Of a stretch of DNA of 53,845 nucleotides, positions 41,931 to 49,617 are shown one piece after another; the stretch's first letter is position 1, and every line of letters starts with the position of its first letter. A model generated the notes under the pieces. That model was not told the origin of the DNA and did not search any database. It saw only the letters and a program-made list of their open reading frames with translations. The DNA is from a virus. The stretch is taken from positions 1 to 53,845 of the IMG/VR virus record IMGVR_UViG_3300042486_000458; one strand, written 5' to 3'. The translations under genes and the position numbers were made by a program.

Positions 41931-42077
41931 TATCAAAGAAAAAGCATCCACAGCGAAACATAACGATACGGCCCGTCCTAGCGCGCGGAATACATTCCCA
42001 TAATACGATGTGATAATATATAGTATGTAAAAGAAAATGAGAACAAAGCGCGAACACGTGAGAACAAATGCGAACAT

Positions 42078-42091
42078 GGTATCATAATACC
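42078..42091 (-). promoter_or_regulatory. Palindrome GGTATCATAATACC (site E)
   Basis: A 14-bp near-perfect palindrome, the farthest upstream member of the late set, some 280 bases before the VRR-NUC start. Confidence 0.55.
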
Positions 42092-42516
42092 GCCTGAAAT
42101 TTGCTCGTACATTCGTTCTAATGTCCCGCAATAGGGAATCATACAGCCAGAAAATAAACCACTGTAGCGCGCTCTATTGCGATTTAACGGGTTAAAGCCG
42201 CTTTGCGGCCAGTGTCCAAACGCGCATATATATTGATAATGACACGCATTTGCAGTTATATAAGACTTATATACACCTTGCGCCATATACCGCCACTTAC
42301 CCCCTCGCAATCCCGCAGTATTCCTAGGGTTTTGATTTGTGCCTTAAATTGCACGCAGGAACGCAACGAAAATGGTTTTATATGGAATCATCCACACAAC
42401 AAACAAAACGCACGTAGCACGTGATTTTCGGCCTTTGCGTGCCTATGTACTTTTCATGCTATTTTATGCGTAAAATAGTGAATAAAAAATGCACTTTTAG
42501 GCCTGTTTTGAAAAAA

Positions 42517-42535
42517 TTGTCTAAATACTAGACAA
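42517..42535. repeat. Inverted repeat TTGTCTA-AATAC-TAGACAA
   Basis: Seven-base arms with a 5-base centre, like a dimeric repressor operator. Half-sites TAGACA (42810-42815) and TGTCTA (43021-43026) occur further along the same non-coding region, the latter overlapping a TTGACT. Confidence 0.65.
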
Positions 42536-42560
42536 AATGAAATTTTTTACATTCTAAAAG

Positions 42561-42586
42561 CAAAAATGCCTCGAATCGCTTCGAGG
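42561..42586 (-). terminator. Hairpin terminator, minus strand
   Basis: CCTCGAA (42569-42575) and TTCGAGG (42580-42586) with loop TCGC; read on the minus strand it is followed by CATTTTTG. It would stop leftward transcripts entering from the AT-rich region. Confidence 0.6.
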
Positions 42587-43277
42587 TTATTGGCTGGAAA
42601 TCTTCAATGTTTCCAATGTATTACCCTTCTTCATGCCGGGTTACTTCAGCGTATCATGGGTATAATATGGCAGTTTTTACCCCAAAATGCAAGCAGAATT
42701 ATTTATGCGTATCGAAATTGCTAGGAATTTGTTCATAAGTGTAATAGTTAATACGATATGGAAATAATTTTCCATATGATTAGTCGTTATATAATGCTGT
42801 ATCAGGAATTAGACAGTGTAAGAGAAAAAATTTAATAATATCAATATATTATATATATAAAGTATATACTTATATTACCTTCTACTAGAAAAACCTGTTA
42901 TTTACCATAACTAGTGCTTTATTTTCCGTAACTACACCTTCCGACTTTTTTTTCGGTTTTGGACGAAAAATAAATAAAATAAATCCAACACACTGATTTA
43001 ATTAAACAATTCGCGTTGACTGTCTAAAAATAAATACACAAATAAATGAAAGTAATCATATGGAAACTCGAAATAATATTGCGCGCAACTACCGTATCGA
43101 AATACCCCTGCGCTATCATGTTTTATAGCATATTATGCATAAATAATAACATTCCCATAATACTTAATATCCCCATGGCACTAACCTTGGTATTCCTGCA
43201 GCATACCCCTTGGCGTTATGGCGCTCTTCATAAACCTATGGCATAAAAATAAATGTAAAAAATTTATACAATTTGTA

Positions 43278-43307
43278 TTGACAACATTTATATAACTATT
43301 ATATAAC
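43278..43307 (+). promoter_or_regulatory. Strong sigma70-type promoter
   Basis: Consensus TTGACA at 43278-43283 with TATATA at 43300-43305 (16 bases) or TATAAC at 43302-43307 (18 bases). It drives the plus operon that starts at 43349. Confidence 0.7.
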
Positions 43308-43319
43308 TATTATATAACT
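43289..43319 (+). repeat. Three direct repeats of TATATAACTAT
   Basis: Units at 43289-43299, 43300-43310 and a partial one at 43311-43319. They overlap the -10 region of the promoter. Confidence 0.7.
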
Positions 43320-43348
43320 TGAACACATAAACTCATAAGGACAAAACA

Positions 43349-43501
43349 ATGCTAAACACAATCCTAATTCGCAAATATGGCATTCGTGGCATGAGCAACG
43401 ATGACCTTCGTAATATGATGGTATTCCATAAGTCTAACCGTCGCCTTGTGGCATTATGCCGCAGGCAATTGGTATTCAATAAACTAGCTGGAATTGGTTA
43501 A
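43349..43501 (+). CDS. Small basic protein
   Basis: A 50-residue protein, first of the plus operon, after AAGGA. Basic and helical (KSNRRLVALCRRQLVFNKL). Unrecognised; could be DNA-binding. Confidence 0.5.
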   Translation: MLNTILIRKYGIRGMSNDDLRNMMVFHKSNRRLVALCRRQLVFNKLAGIG

Positions 43502-43505
43502 TAAT

Positions 43506-43661
43506 ATGGAACTGGTTCAAGTTTTAAAGAATGTTTATGTGTCACAGGCTGATTTGCAATCAGGTTCAAAACTTCTTGTGGCATATAACGCAAATGGTTC
43601 ATTCAAGCTGAAGCGTGGCAGAATGTGCTTTTACGATACTAAATGGAAGACAATAACATGA
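43506..43661 (+). CDS. Small hypothetical protein
   Basis: A 51-residue beta-rich basic protein (KLLVAYNANGSFKLKRGRMCFY). Shares ATGA with the next gene. Unrecognised. Confidence 0.45.
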   Translation: MELVQVLKNVYVSQADLQSGSKLLVAYNANGSFKLKRGRMCFYDTKWKTIT

Positions 43662-43810
43662 CAATACGTGACTATCTAATCTCAAAAGCTGATGAGTATC
43701 AGAATGACTATCTAACCATCGCCAAATTCGGCGAACACAATGGCTTAAGCGAAACGCAAGCTCTTGAATTCATCGCACTAGCACAAGCAATACGAAACAC
43801 AAAGGTATAA
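43658..43810 (+). CDS. Small hypothetical protein
   Basis: A 50-residue protein with a helix-turn-helix-like spacing (YLTIAKFGEHNGLSETQALEFIALAQ). Too short to be sure. Confidence 0.45.
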   Translation: MTIRDYLISKADEYQNDYLTIAKFGEHNGLSETQALEFIALAQAIRNTKV

Positions 43811-43822
43811 GGATATAAACAC

Positions 43823-44689
43823 ATGACAAGTAAACATAAACACTACGATCTGGCATATAGAGCTTTTTATAATACCAGTTTTACACCAGATAAGAGGGCC
43901 GCTGATTATTGCGCGGGTTTTGATGCTGATATTGAAAAGCTAAAATCCCTTGGCGTTCCTGATGATAAAATCATCAAATATGAAGGCTTATGGGTTCAAT
44001 GGATGCAGGCAAAGAGCCGTTGCCTATCGTCTATGATAACAGGGCCGGCTAATTTCCCCGTTGCGAGAGCTGAAAAGGCAAATCAGGCAGAGCATAACCG
44101 TGGCGAGGAATGCAGCGCGTATTTTAATAAACTTGTGGATTATGCGGAAAAGGAAAAATACTACGCTGAAAATCCTACAGCGCGGCCTATTCAATCGGAT
44201 GATGAAAACGCCATTGAAAAACTACAGGCTAAACTTGATATATGCAAAGCAAATCAGGAAAAGATGATACAAGCCAATAAGCTGATACGCAAAAACGATC
44301 ATGAAGGCTTGCGGGTACTATTGGGGGATGATTTTGCGGGAAAGGTATTAAAACCCGATTATTTAGGCCGCGTTGGTTTCAGGCAATTTGAATTAAACAA
44401 TAACCGCGCTGAAATTAAAAGGCTTGAAGGGCGTATCAATGAAATTCAAAAGCGTAAAGCCACAACACCAAAGGATTTAATGATAAATGGCGTTCGCTTT
44501 CTTGAAAATCACGAGGCTATGCGTATTCAAATATTCTTTGAAGGCAAGCCAGACGCGGCAATGATTGCCTTGCTTAAATCATGCGCGTTTAAATGGGCCC
44601 CAAGTGTTAAAGCATGGCAAAGGCAATTGACGAATAATGCTATAGACGCGGTTAACCGTCGTATCATTCCAGCGGTTAAGGGGGTGTAA
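43823..44689 (+). CDS. Conserved mobile-element protein
   Basis: A 288-residue protein. Pattern: SSMITGPANFPVARAEKANQAEHNR, then a coiled coil (ENAIEKLQAKLDICKANQEKMIQANKLIRK), RVGFRQFELNNNRAEIKRLEGRIN, and finally IQIFFEGKPDAAMIALLKSCAFKWAPSVKAWQRQLTNNA. I recognise this arrangement as that of a protein common in plasmids and phages of diverse bacteria, with unknown function. AAGGATATAA precedes the ATG. Its usual small partner follows. Confidence 0.7.
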   Translation: MTSKHKHYDLAYRAFYNTSFTPDKRAADYCAGFDADIEKLKSLGVPDDKIIKYEGLWVQWMQAKSRCLSSMITGPANFPVARAEKANQAEHNRGEECSAYFNKLVDYAEKEKYYAENPTARPIQSDDENAIEKLQAKLDICKANQEKMIQANKLIRKNDHEGLRVLLGDDFAGKVLKPDYLGRVGFRQFELNNNRAEIKRLEGRINEIQKRKATTPKDLMINGVRFLENHEAMRIQIFFEGKPDAAMIALLKSCAFKWAPSVKAWQRQLTNNAIDAVNRRIIPAVKGV

Positions 44690-44690
44690 T

Positions 44691-44852
44691 ATGCACGCTG
44701 TCAAAGTCACATTTGAAAACGGGGATAGTATCACAACGGAAATAAATGGAACGCGGGAAAGCGTTTCAGAATACTACGCCATAGGAAAGGTTTTTAACCT
44801 TGGCAGTGTATCGGATAATTTACAGCGCGTAACAAATATTCAATTTATATAA
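44691..44852 (+). CDS. Small partner of the preceding protein
   Basis: A 53-residue protein with VTFENGDSITTEINGTRESVSEYYAIGKVFNLG. I associate this type with a small gene next to the preceding family. It starts one base after the previous stop. Confidence 0.6.
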   Translation: MHAVKVTFENGDSITTEINGTRESVSEYYAIGKVFNLGSVSDNLQRVTNIQFI

Positions 44853-44864
44853 GGAAACAAAGAC

Positions 44865-45770
44865 ATGAAACTATTATCGAAAGTTGCCCCTAAACATACA
44901 AGAGTACCAACATTATCCGATATTTACATATCAAATGGCATTGCATACGCAAGTGACGTTGATACAATTATCAGCACGCCATGCACGTATCCTGATGGAC
45001 TACGGCTTGTAAAGTATCCTGATTTAGTATCAGAGCGTAGCCCATTGGATTATCCAACGGATATTATAGCGCGGGATATAAAGGAAAAGATTTTTTCTGT
45101 ACCAGTAACGGTTGATATATTCAAAACGCTATCCCCTGCCATGAGTAAAGAGGCTACGCGTTATTACATATGCGGGATTGCTATTCTATCAAGCGGCATA
45201 TTCGCTGCGACAAATGGCCATATGCTGATGATGCATCCAGCGCAAGGCGCAATGGAACACTATAATTACAAAGCGGGGGTAATTATTCCATCCGATTTTG
45301 TCAAATTTGCGCTTGAGGCGGCAAAGGAATGTAAGGTAAAGGATTTTGTACTTGATATACACCCTCGCCATGTTGTCGCAAGAATTGGGAAATACACCAT
45401 TCAATCAAAGCTGGTCGATGGTAGTTACCCTGATATTGCGCGGGTTATTCCAGAAGGGTATGCACGCACGACTATGCACGATCAAAAGCAAATGGCGGGG
45501 ATTGCCAAAGTAATAGCCACAATTGAAAAGGCTAAGGGCAAAAAGGTTTCACACACGGTTAAGTTTAGCCCTGATTCGGGCTGTACCATGCTTAGTGATG
45601 AAAGCATCCGCTTTGAAAGTGTGTCAAATTTTGAAGAAATGGGAATTGGGTTTAATGCCTTTTACCTTTCCAATATCCCTAGTGGAATTGTGGAATATAA
45701 GGATAGCACAAGCCCTATCAAGGTTATATCGGGCGAATACACCAGCGTATTGATGCCATTGAGGGTGTAA
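44865..45770 (+). CDS. Sliding-clamp-like protein (DnaN-related)
   Basis: A 301-residue protein. Segments typical of the DNA polymerase III beta clamp: SSGIFAATNGHMLMMHP, GVIIPSDFVKFALEAAK, IGKYTIQSKLVDGSYPDIARVIP, GIGFNAFYLSNIP and a terminal YTSVLMPLRV, like the MPMRL end of DnaN. At 301 residues it is shorter than the about 366 of a bacterial clamp, so domain boundaries are compressed. It may recruit the host polymerase to phage DNA or compete for the host clamp loader. Confidence 0.75.
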   Translation: MKLLSKVAPKHTRVPTLSDIYISNGIAYASDVDTIISTPCTYPDGLRLVKYPDLVSERSPLDYPTDIIARDIKEKIFSVPVTVDIFKTLSPAMSKEATRYYICGIAILSSGIFAATNGHMLMMHPAQGAMEHYNYKAGVIIPSDFVKFALEAAKECKVKDFVLDIHPRHVVARIGKYTIQSKLVDGSYPDIARVIPEGYARTTMHDQKQMAGIAKVIATIEKAKGKKVSHTVKFSPDSGCTMLSDESIRFESVSNFEEMGIGFNAFYLSNIPSGIVEYKDSTSPIKVISGEYTSVLMPLRV

Positions 45771-46027
45771 TGACCATAGCAAAGGCTCGTAAAATGTTTG
45801 AACGCTTCTGTCTGGCAAATGATGTCACGCCGGAAGCGGTTATATCAAAGGAACTATGCAGGGAAGATATTGAACACGCAAGAAATGTTATTGTTTACAA
45901 TATGGCACACGCCGGTATTCAATTTTGGAAAATATCGTACATAATGGAAAGGAAAAAGCATAATCTTATAAGAAATTTAAATAATTTTATCGTAAAACAT
46001 AACCTTAAACATATTGGAGAAAAATGA
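45770..46027 (+). CDS. Small protein, DnaA domain IV-like helices
   Basis: An 85-residue protein. ARNVIVYNMAHAGIQFWKISYIMERKKHNLI has the spacing of the DnaA C-terminal HTH (basic helix, G.S...I, R..H). The similarity is faint. It follows the clamp-like gene with a one-base overlap. Confidence 0.45.
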   Translation: MTIAKARKMFERFCLANDVTPEAVISKELCREDIEHARNVIVYNMAHAGIQFWKISYIMERKKHNLIRNLNNFIVKHNLKHIGEK

Positions 46028-46329
46028 TGGGTAAGCACACACAAGGGCCAAACCTTCAAATGATTTTACAGGCCAAAGCAATGATCAAAAACGGCCATAG
46101 CGTGGAATGGGTTGACGCAACAATGCTTAGTGAATACCAAGGTAAAAAAGGATTAAAAGCCTGTAAAGACGCGATAGCAATTGCACGTATGGAATTGGCC
46201 GCGCCTGATCTGTTGGAGGCTTTGGAGCTTATAGCCAATGATGACCCACGCAATAAAAAGCAGATGAACCTATCAATGGTTAGGGAAATAGCACGCGCAG
46301 CAACCGCAAAAGCAAAGGGGGAGGTGTAG
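46027..46329 (+). CDS. KHTQGP-family phage protein, copy 1
   Basis: A 100-residue protein. GKHTQGPN at the start and AAPDLLEALELI in the middle mark a frequent family of small phage proteins of unknown function. Adjacent ATGs at 46024 and 46027; 46027 is better spaced from GGAG (46016). The first copy has lost the usual Trp after GP. Confidence 0.6.
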   Translation: MGKHTQGPNLQMILQAKAMIKNGHSVEWVDATMLSEYQGKKGLKACKDAIAIARMELAAPDLLEALELIANDDPRNKKQMNLSMVREIARAATAKAKGEV

Positions 46330-46331
46330 TT

Positions 46332-46628
46332 ATGACACAGAAACACACACAAGGACCATGGAAGGTTCAGGAAATCGAAAATTTTAGAACTGGCGAAGTT
46401 ATATACTATGTCCGCGATGAAAGTTTTGACACGATTTGTGATATGTATTTTGAACGCAATCAAATTTTTTTCAAACACCAAAACGCGAAAGCCAACGCTT
46501 GCCTGATCTCAGCCGCGCCTGAATTACTTGAAATTGCAGAGGCTTTGATAGATTGGGATTTTAGAAACAATCGCAAGGCCTTTATACAAATGGCATTGGA
46601 AGCACTCAAAAAAGCAAAGGGCGAATAA
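46332..46628 (+). CDS. KHTQGPW-family phage protein, copy 2
   Basis: A 98-residue protein. MTQKHTQGPWKVQEIE and ANACLISAAPELLEIAEAL are the family marks; a paralogue of the gene just before it. GGAGG precedes the start. Confidence 0.6.
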   Translation: MTQKHTQGPWKVQEIENFRTGEVIYYVRDESFDTICDMYFERNQIFFKHQNAKANACLISAAPELLEIAEALIDWDFRNNRKAFIQMALEALKKAKGE

Positions 46629-46629
46629 C

Positions 46630-46857
46630 ATGAAACTCCTACTAATCGAAAACATCCGAGGCTCATTCGTCGCAACGCCTGTACTCAATGGCAAGCGCGA
46701 TGATTTCATGACCTGCGAATTCTGGACCGAGGCGGAATTAACTCTATTCGTATCAGAGTTTTTTCTAAATCCATACGCAGCGATATACGCATTTGAGGCG
46801 ATTAAACAACATTCCGGCCTTGCTGAAATAGCTGGTCATGGGGCAGGTGCAGCATGA
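46630..46857 (+). CDS. Small hypothetical protein
   Basis: A 75-residue protein with a Phe-rich segment (CEFWTEAELTLFVSEFF). Unrecognised. Confidence 0.45.
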   Translation: MKLLLIENIRGSFVATPVLNGKRDDFMTCEFWTEAELTLFVSEFFLNPYAAIYAFEAIKQHSGLAEIAGHGAGAA

Positions 46858-47132
46858 GATATATACTTGCTTGCTTATTGCTGTGTAGCTGCTCACCAGA
46901 GCCAGAGCCCACAGAACCATATTGGAATCACGCTTGCGTAAAGGACCATACAGAGATTATGCCCGTTAGAACAACACAATTAGAAGGAAAGTTGATAAAA
47001 ACCAGAATGCAGATGATGCCAATTTCAATATGTGATGAGCGCGAATGGCAATGTGTTATCCCTGAGAATTGGAAGGGTGAATTAGCTTGCCCGAAAAAGT
47101 ACAAAGAAGAATTTGAAGATAGAAACCCATAA
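46854..47132 (+). CDS. Small lipoprotein
   Basis: A 92-residue protein. MRYILACLLLCSCSPEPEP is a short lipoprotein signal with lipobox LLCSC. Mature part has five cysteines that could pair in the periplasm. Early-region lipoproteins may act in superinfection exclusion (inference). ATGA overlap with the previous gene. Confidence 0.6.
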   Translation: MRYILACLLLCSCSPEPEPTEPYWNHACVKDHTEIMPVRTTQLEGKLIKTRMQMMPISICDEREWQCVIPENWKGELACPKKYKEEFEDRNP

Positions 47133-47143
47133 GGAGACCCACA

Positions 47144-47623
47144 ATGAACTACAACGAACAAATTGCCGCGCTACAGGCGCAAATTAAAGAGCTTGAGGCT
47201 AAGCGGGATGGTATAACCCCGTGGATGCCTGAGAAAGGTGGCGAGTATTTTGCTGTCACCATCAATAACGGTCATGAAGTTGCAGTAGCAGAATGTATTT
47301 ACAGGGATCATGGGTTATTCAAAAACAGAGCTAAAAACCTAGGCACATTCAAAACCAAAGTTGAAGCCGAAAACCGCATAAAGCAAATCCGCGCCATTAC
47401 CAAGTGGCAGTCAATACCGAATGATTTTGTGCCTGATTGGGGGGATTATAAGCAGTGGAAATATTATCCGATTATTAGACATGATGAAATAGATTTAGAT
47501 TATAGTTGTGGATTACAATTTTTCCCCTTCCAACACTTCGCCACCAAAGAACAATGCCAACGCGCAATCGACTGGATGGGCGAGGAATCTATGCGTCACT
47601 TGTTCGGGATATTTGGGGATTAG
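47144..47623 (+). CDS. Hypothetical phage protein
   Basis: A 159-residue protein. N-terminal coiled coil (NEQIAALQAQIKELEAKRDG), then WMPEKGGEYFAV, a LGTFKTKVEAENRIKQIR part and a Trp/Phe-rich C-terminus. This W-P...GE.YF...F.T..EA plan is seen in other phage proteins of unknown role. Confidence 0.55.
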   Translation: MNYNEQIAALQAQIKELEAKRDGITPWMPEKGGEYFAVTINNGHEVAVAECIYRDHGLFKNRAKNLGTFKTKVEAENRIKQIRAITKWQSIPNDFVPDWGDYKQWKYYPIIRHDEIDLDYSCGLQFFPFQHFATKEQCQRAIDWMGEESMRHLFGIFGD

Positions 47624-47625
47624 TT

Positions 47626-47826
47626 ATGAAAGAAAACTTGAGCATAGCACGCGACAAACTCCGCCACGCCTTGAACATAGCTATTATCTTTATCCTTGGC
47701 TACGTGGCTGGTAACGTGTACCCGACATTTGAGGTTAGGCCTATTTCAGACAATGGTTTACCCCGTCTGGAAAGCCTAGCACCAGAGATTAAAACAGATT
47801 TAAATTTTAACGATGAGGTGAAGTAA
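47626..47826 (+). CDS. Small membrane protein
   Basis: A 66-residue protein with one membrane segment (IAIIFILGYVAGNVY). The ATG at 47626 is placed after the previous stop, not at 47506 inside that gene. Confidence 0.5.
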   Translation: MKENLSIARDKLRHALNIAIIFILGYVAGNVYPTFEVRPISDNGLPRLESLAPEIKTDLNFNDEVK

Positions 47827-47827
47827 T

Positions 47828-48049
47828 ATGACTAAAGAAACAGGCGGCCCAGCATTTCCACAAAGCGTTCTCGATAATCATCAATACAAAATATATGACG
47901 GCATGACCCTACGTGATTGGTTCGCGGGCCAACAATTGATTGCTTATCGTGCGCATCCAGCAAATGAACCTATAGCAAACTTAAATTTTATTGCTGATTA
48001 TTGTTATGCAATGGCAGACGCAATGCTGAAAGCGAGGAGCAATGATTAA
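47828..48049 (+). CDS. Small conserved phage protein (GGPAFP family)
   Basis: A 73-residue protein. GGPAFPQS, GMTLRDWFAGQQ and YAMADAMLKAR mark a small protein family very common in phages and of unknown function. Confidence 0.65.
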   Translation: MTKETGGPAFPQSVLDNHQYKIYDGMTLRDWFAGQQLIAYRAHPANEPIANLNFIADYCYAMADAMLKARSND

Positions 48050-48542
48050 CCAACTTCTTGAAATGATCGAGACTGTAGACCCGAAGGACACGGCAAAACT
48101 CGATGAGATTGACGCTAGGGTGTGGTGTTATTTAGGGGGAGAACATTGGGGGAGGATAGAGCCAGTAAAATTTTTATACTTTGGTCCTACTGAAACAGAA
48201 AATTTATATGGTGAGCTAAAAATTGTATGTGGCTTGACTTTTTCATATAAGGGAAAATTCCCGCATGAAGCCGAGTACAGAGATTGTACTGAATTTATGA
48301 CTGGCTTTAAAAAATACACCCGATCCCGCGACGCGCTTAAGCAAATTCGGCCGAAGGGGTGGGATATACATATCAAATATTGGCCTACAGAATTAGGCAA
48401 AAATAGAGCGTATGCTTGGATCGAAAAGGACAAAAAACAGTTTCGATACAGTTTACCAAACGAAGAACTCGCCGAACTGCACGCAATTTTACAAGCCATA
48501 GATTTTGAAAGGAAACAAAATGAACACGAAAACCATAAATAA
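48042..48542 (+). CDS. Hypothetical phage protein
   Basis: A 166-residue protein. The central YTRSRDALKQIRPKGWDIHI recurs in phage proteins (SxDALxxLxPxGW). Overlaps genes on both sides. Unknown role. Confidence 0.55.
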   Translation: MINQLLEMIETVDPKDTAKLDEIDARVWCYLGGEHWGRIEPVKFLYFGPTETENLYGELKIVCGLTFSYKGKFPHEAEYRDCTEFMTGFKKYTRSRDALKQIRPKGWDIHIKYWPTELGKNRAYAWIEKDKKQFRYSLPNEELAELHAILQAIDFERKQNEHENHK

Positions 48543-49398
48543 AGTCATAAGAAAAAAACTAGCTGATTGGACATCAAGCATTGATGATCTATCTCTTATT
48601 AAAGACATTGAAAGAGATGTGATTGTTACAGGTGGATGTATTGCATCCATGCTTTTGAATGAAGAAGTAAATGATTATGATTTATACTTCAAAACAAAAG
48701 AAACCGCATTGAAGATCGCGAATTTTTATTGCTCTAAATTTAATGCGACTCACAGTAAAACAGAAGCAGAGGTTAAAGATGAGAATGGTAGAATTAAAAT
48801 ATTTATTTCAAGCGCGGGGGTTGCCGCTGAAAATGAAGAAGTGCTTGAAAATCCATTTTCTGATGCAGTTGATGCGCTATCAAAAATTGATGATACTCCA
48901 TTAATAAATACCGAGGAAAAACCAAAATATAGGCCAATTTTTCTTAGCTCAAACGCTATTACTTTAGCAGGGGCTGTACAAATAATTGTCCGTTTTTATG
49001 GCGATCCAGAAGAGATCCATAGTAATTACGATTTTGCACATTGCACAAATTATTGGACTTACGAAACTGGAGTTATATTAAATTCTAACGCGTTAGCAGC
49101 TTTGCTTGCAAAAGAGCTTATATATATGGGAAGTAAATATCCATTATGCTCTATAATAAGGACTAGAAAGTTTATTAAACGCGGGTTTCATATTAATGCT
49201 GGTCAGTATTTAAAAATGTGTTTTCAGTTAAATGAGCTTGATTTAAAAGATGTAAAAGTCTTGGAAGATCAATTAATTGGTGTTGATAGCTCTTATTTTA
49301 ATATCCTCATTTCTGGCATTAATTCAAAAATTGAAAGTGACCCCAATTTTAAAATAACAGTGCCATATGTAACATCAATAATTGACAAAATATTTTAA
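48520..49398 (+). CDS. Nucleotidyltransferase-like protein
   Basis: A 292-residue protein. VIVTGGCIASMLLNEEVNDYDLYF (residues 35-57) has the GG...S and D-x-D metal motif (D52, D54) of polymerase-beta-fold nucleotidyltransferases. NYDFAHCTNYW, KELIYMGSKYPLCSIIRTRKFIKRGF and EDQLIGVD follow as in a phage family I know. Substrate unknown; a tRNA- or protein-modifying transfer is possible. The ATG at 48520 follows AAAGGAAAC. Confidence 0.7.
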   Translation: MNTKTINKVIRKKLADWTSSIDDLSLIKDIERDVIVTGGCIASMLLNEEVNDYDLYFKTKETALKIANFYCSKFNATHSKTEAEVKDENGRIKIFISSAGVAAENEEVLENPFSDAVDALSKIDDTPLINTEEKPKYRPIFLSSNAITLAGAVQIIVRFYGDPEEIHSNYDFAHCTNYWTYETGVILNSNALAALLAKELIYMGSKYPLCSIIRTRKFIKRGFHINAGQYLKMCFQLNELDLKDVKVLEDQLIGVDSSYFNILISGINSKIESDPNFKITVPYVTSIIDKIF

Positions 49399-49412
49399 GA
49401 AAGGAACACCCA

Positions 49413-49616
49413 ATGACAACCTACCGATTTCACCACAGGACAGAGGGTTGGACCGCTGCTTGTGAACACATGGACCGAACTGTTAATGTCGGATTTTACG
49501 CGACAGAGGCTGAAGCTAGGTTCGGACTAAACAAAGCCCTTGGACAGGCAGGACTCGCTCACCTGAGGCTTAACGGGGCGGTGTTGGAACAACAAGTATT
49601 ACCGAAGGATGAATAA
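49413..49616 (+). CDS. Small hypothetical protein
   Basis: A 67-residue protein; RFHHRTEGWTAACEHMDRT then ATEAEARFGLNKALGQAG. AAAGGAA precedes it. Unrecognised. Confidence 0.5.
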   Translation: MTTYRFHHRTEGWTAACEHMDRTVNVGFYATEAEARFGLNKALGQAGLAHLRLNGAVLEQQVLPKDE

Positions 49617-49617
49617 C

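Larger units (their letters stand above)
41800..43348. other. Gene-poor AT-rich region, candidate origin/control region
   Basis: About 1.5 kb without a convincing gene between the oppositely directed VRR-NUC/late genes and the 43349 operon. It holds a G-run (41911), palindrome E (42078), an inverted repeat (42517), a minus-strand terminator (42561), long A/T tracts (about 42430-43320) and the promoter at 43278. Short open frames here have no ribosome sites. Divergent transcription and AT richness make it the best candidate for an origin or regulatory hub. Confidence 0.6.

Noticed and set aside
41796-42131. N-terminal extension of the VRR-NUC gene
   Set aside because: Low-complexity Pro/Thr and hydrophobic stretches read across the G-run and palindrome; nuclease domain starts after 41795.
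43046-43246. 66-residue plus-strand frame in the AT-rich region
   Set aside because: No ribosome site, composition follows AT-rich background.
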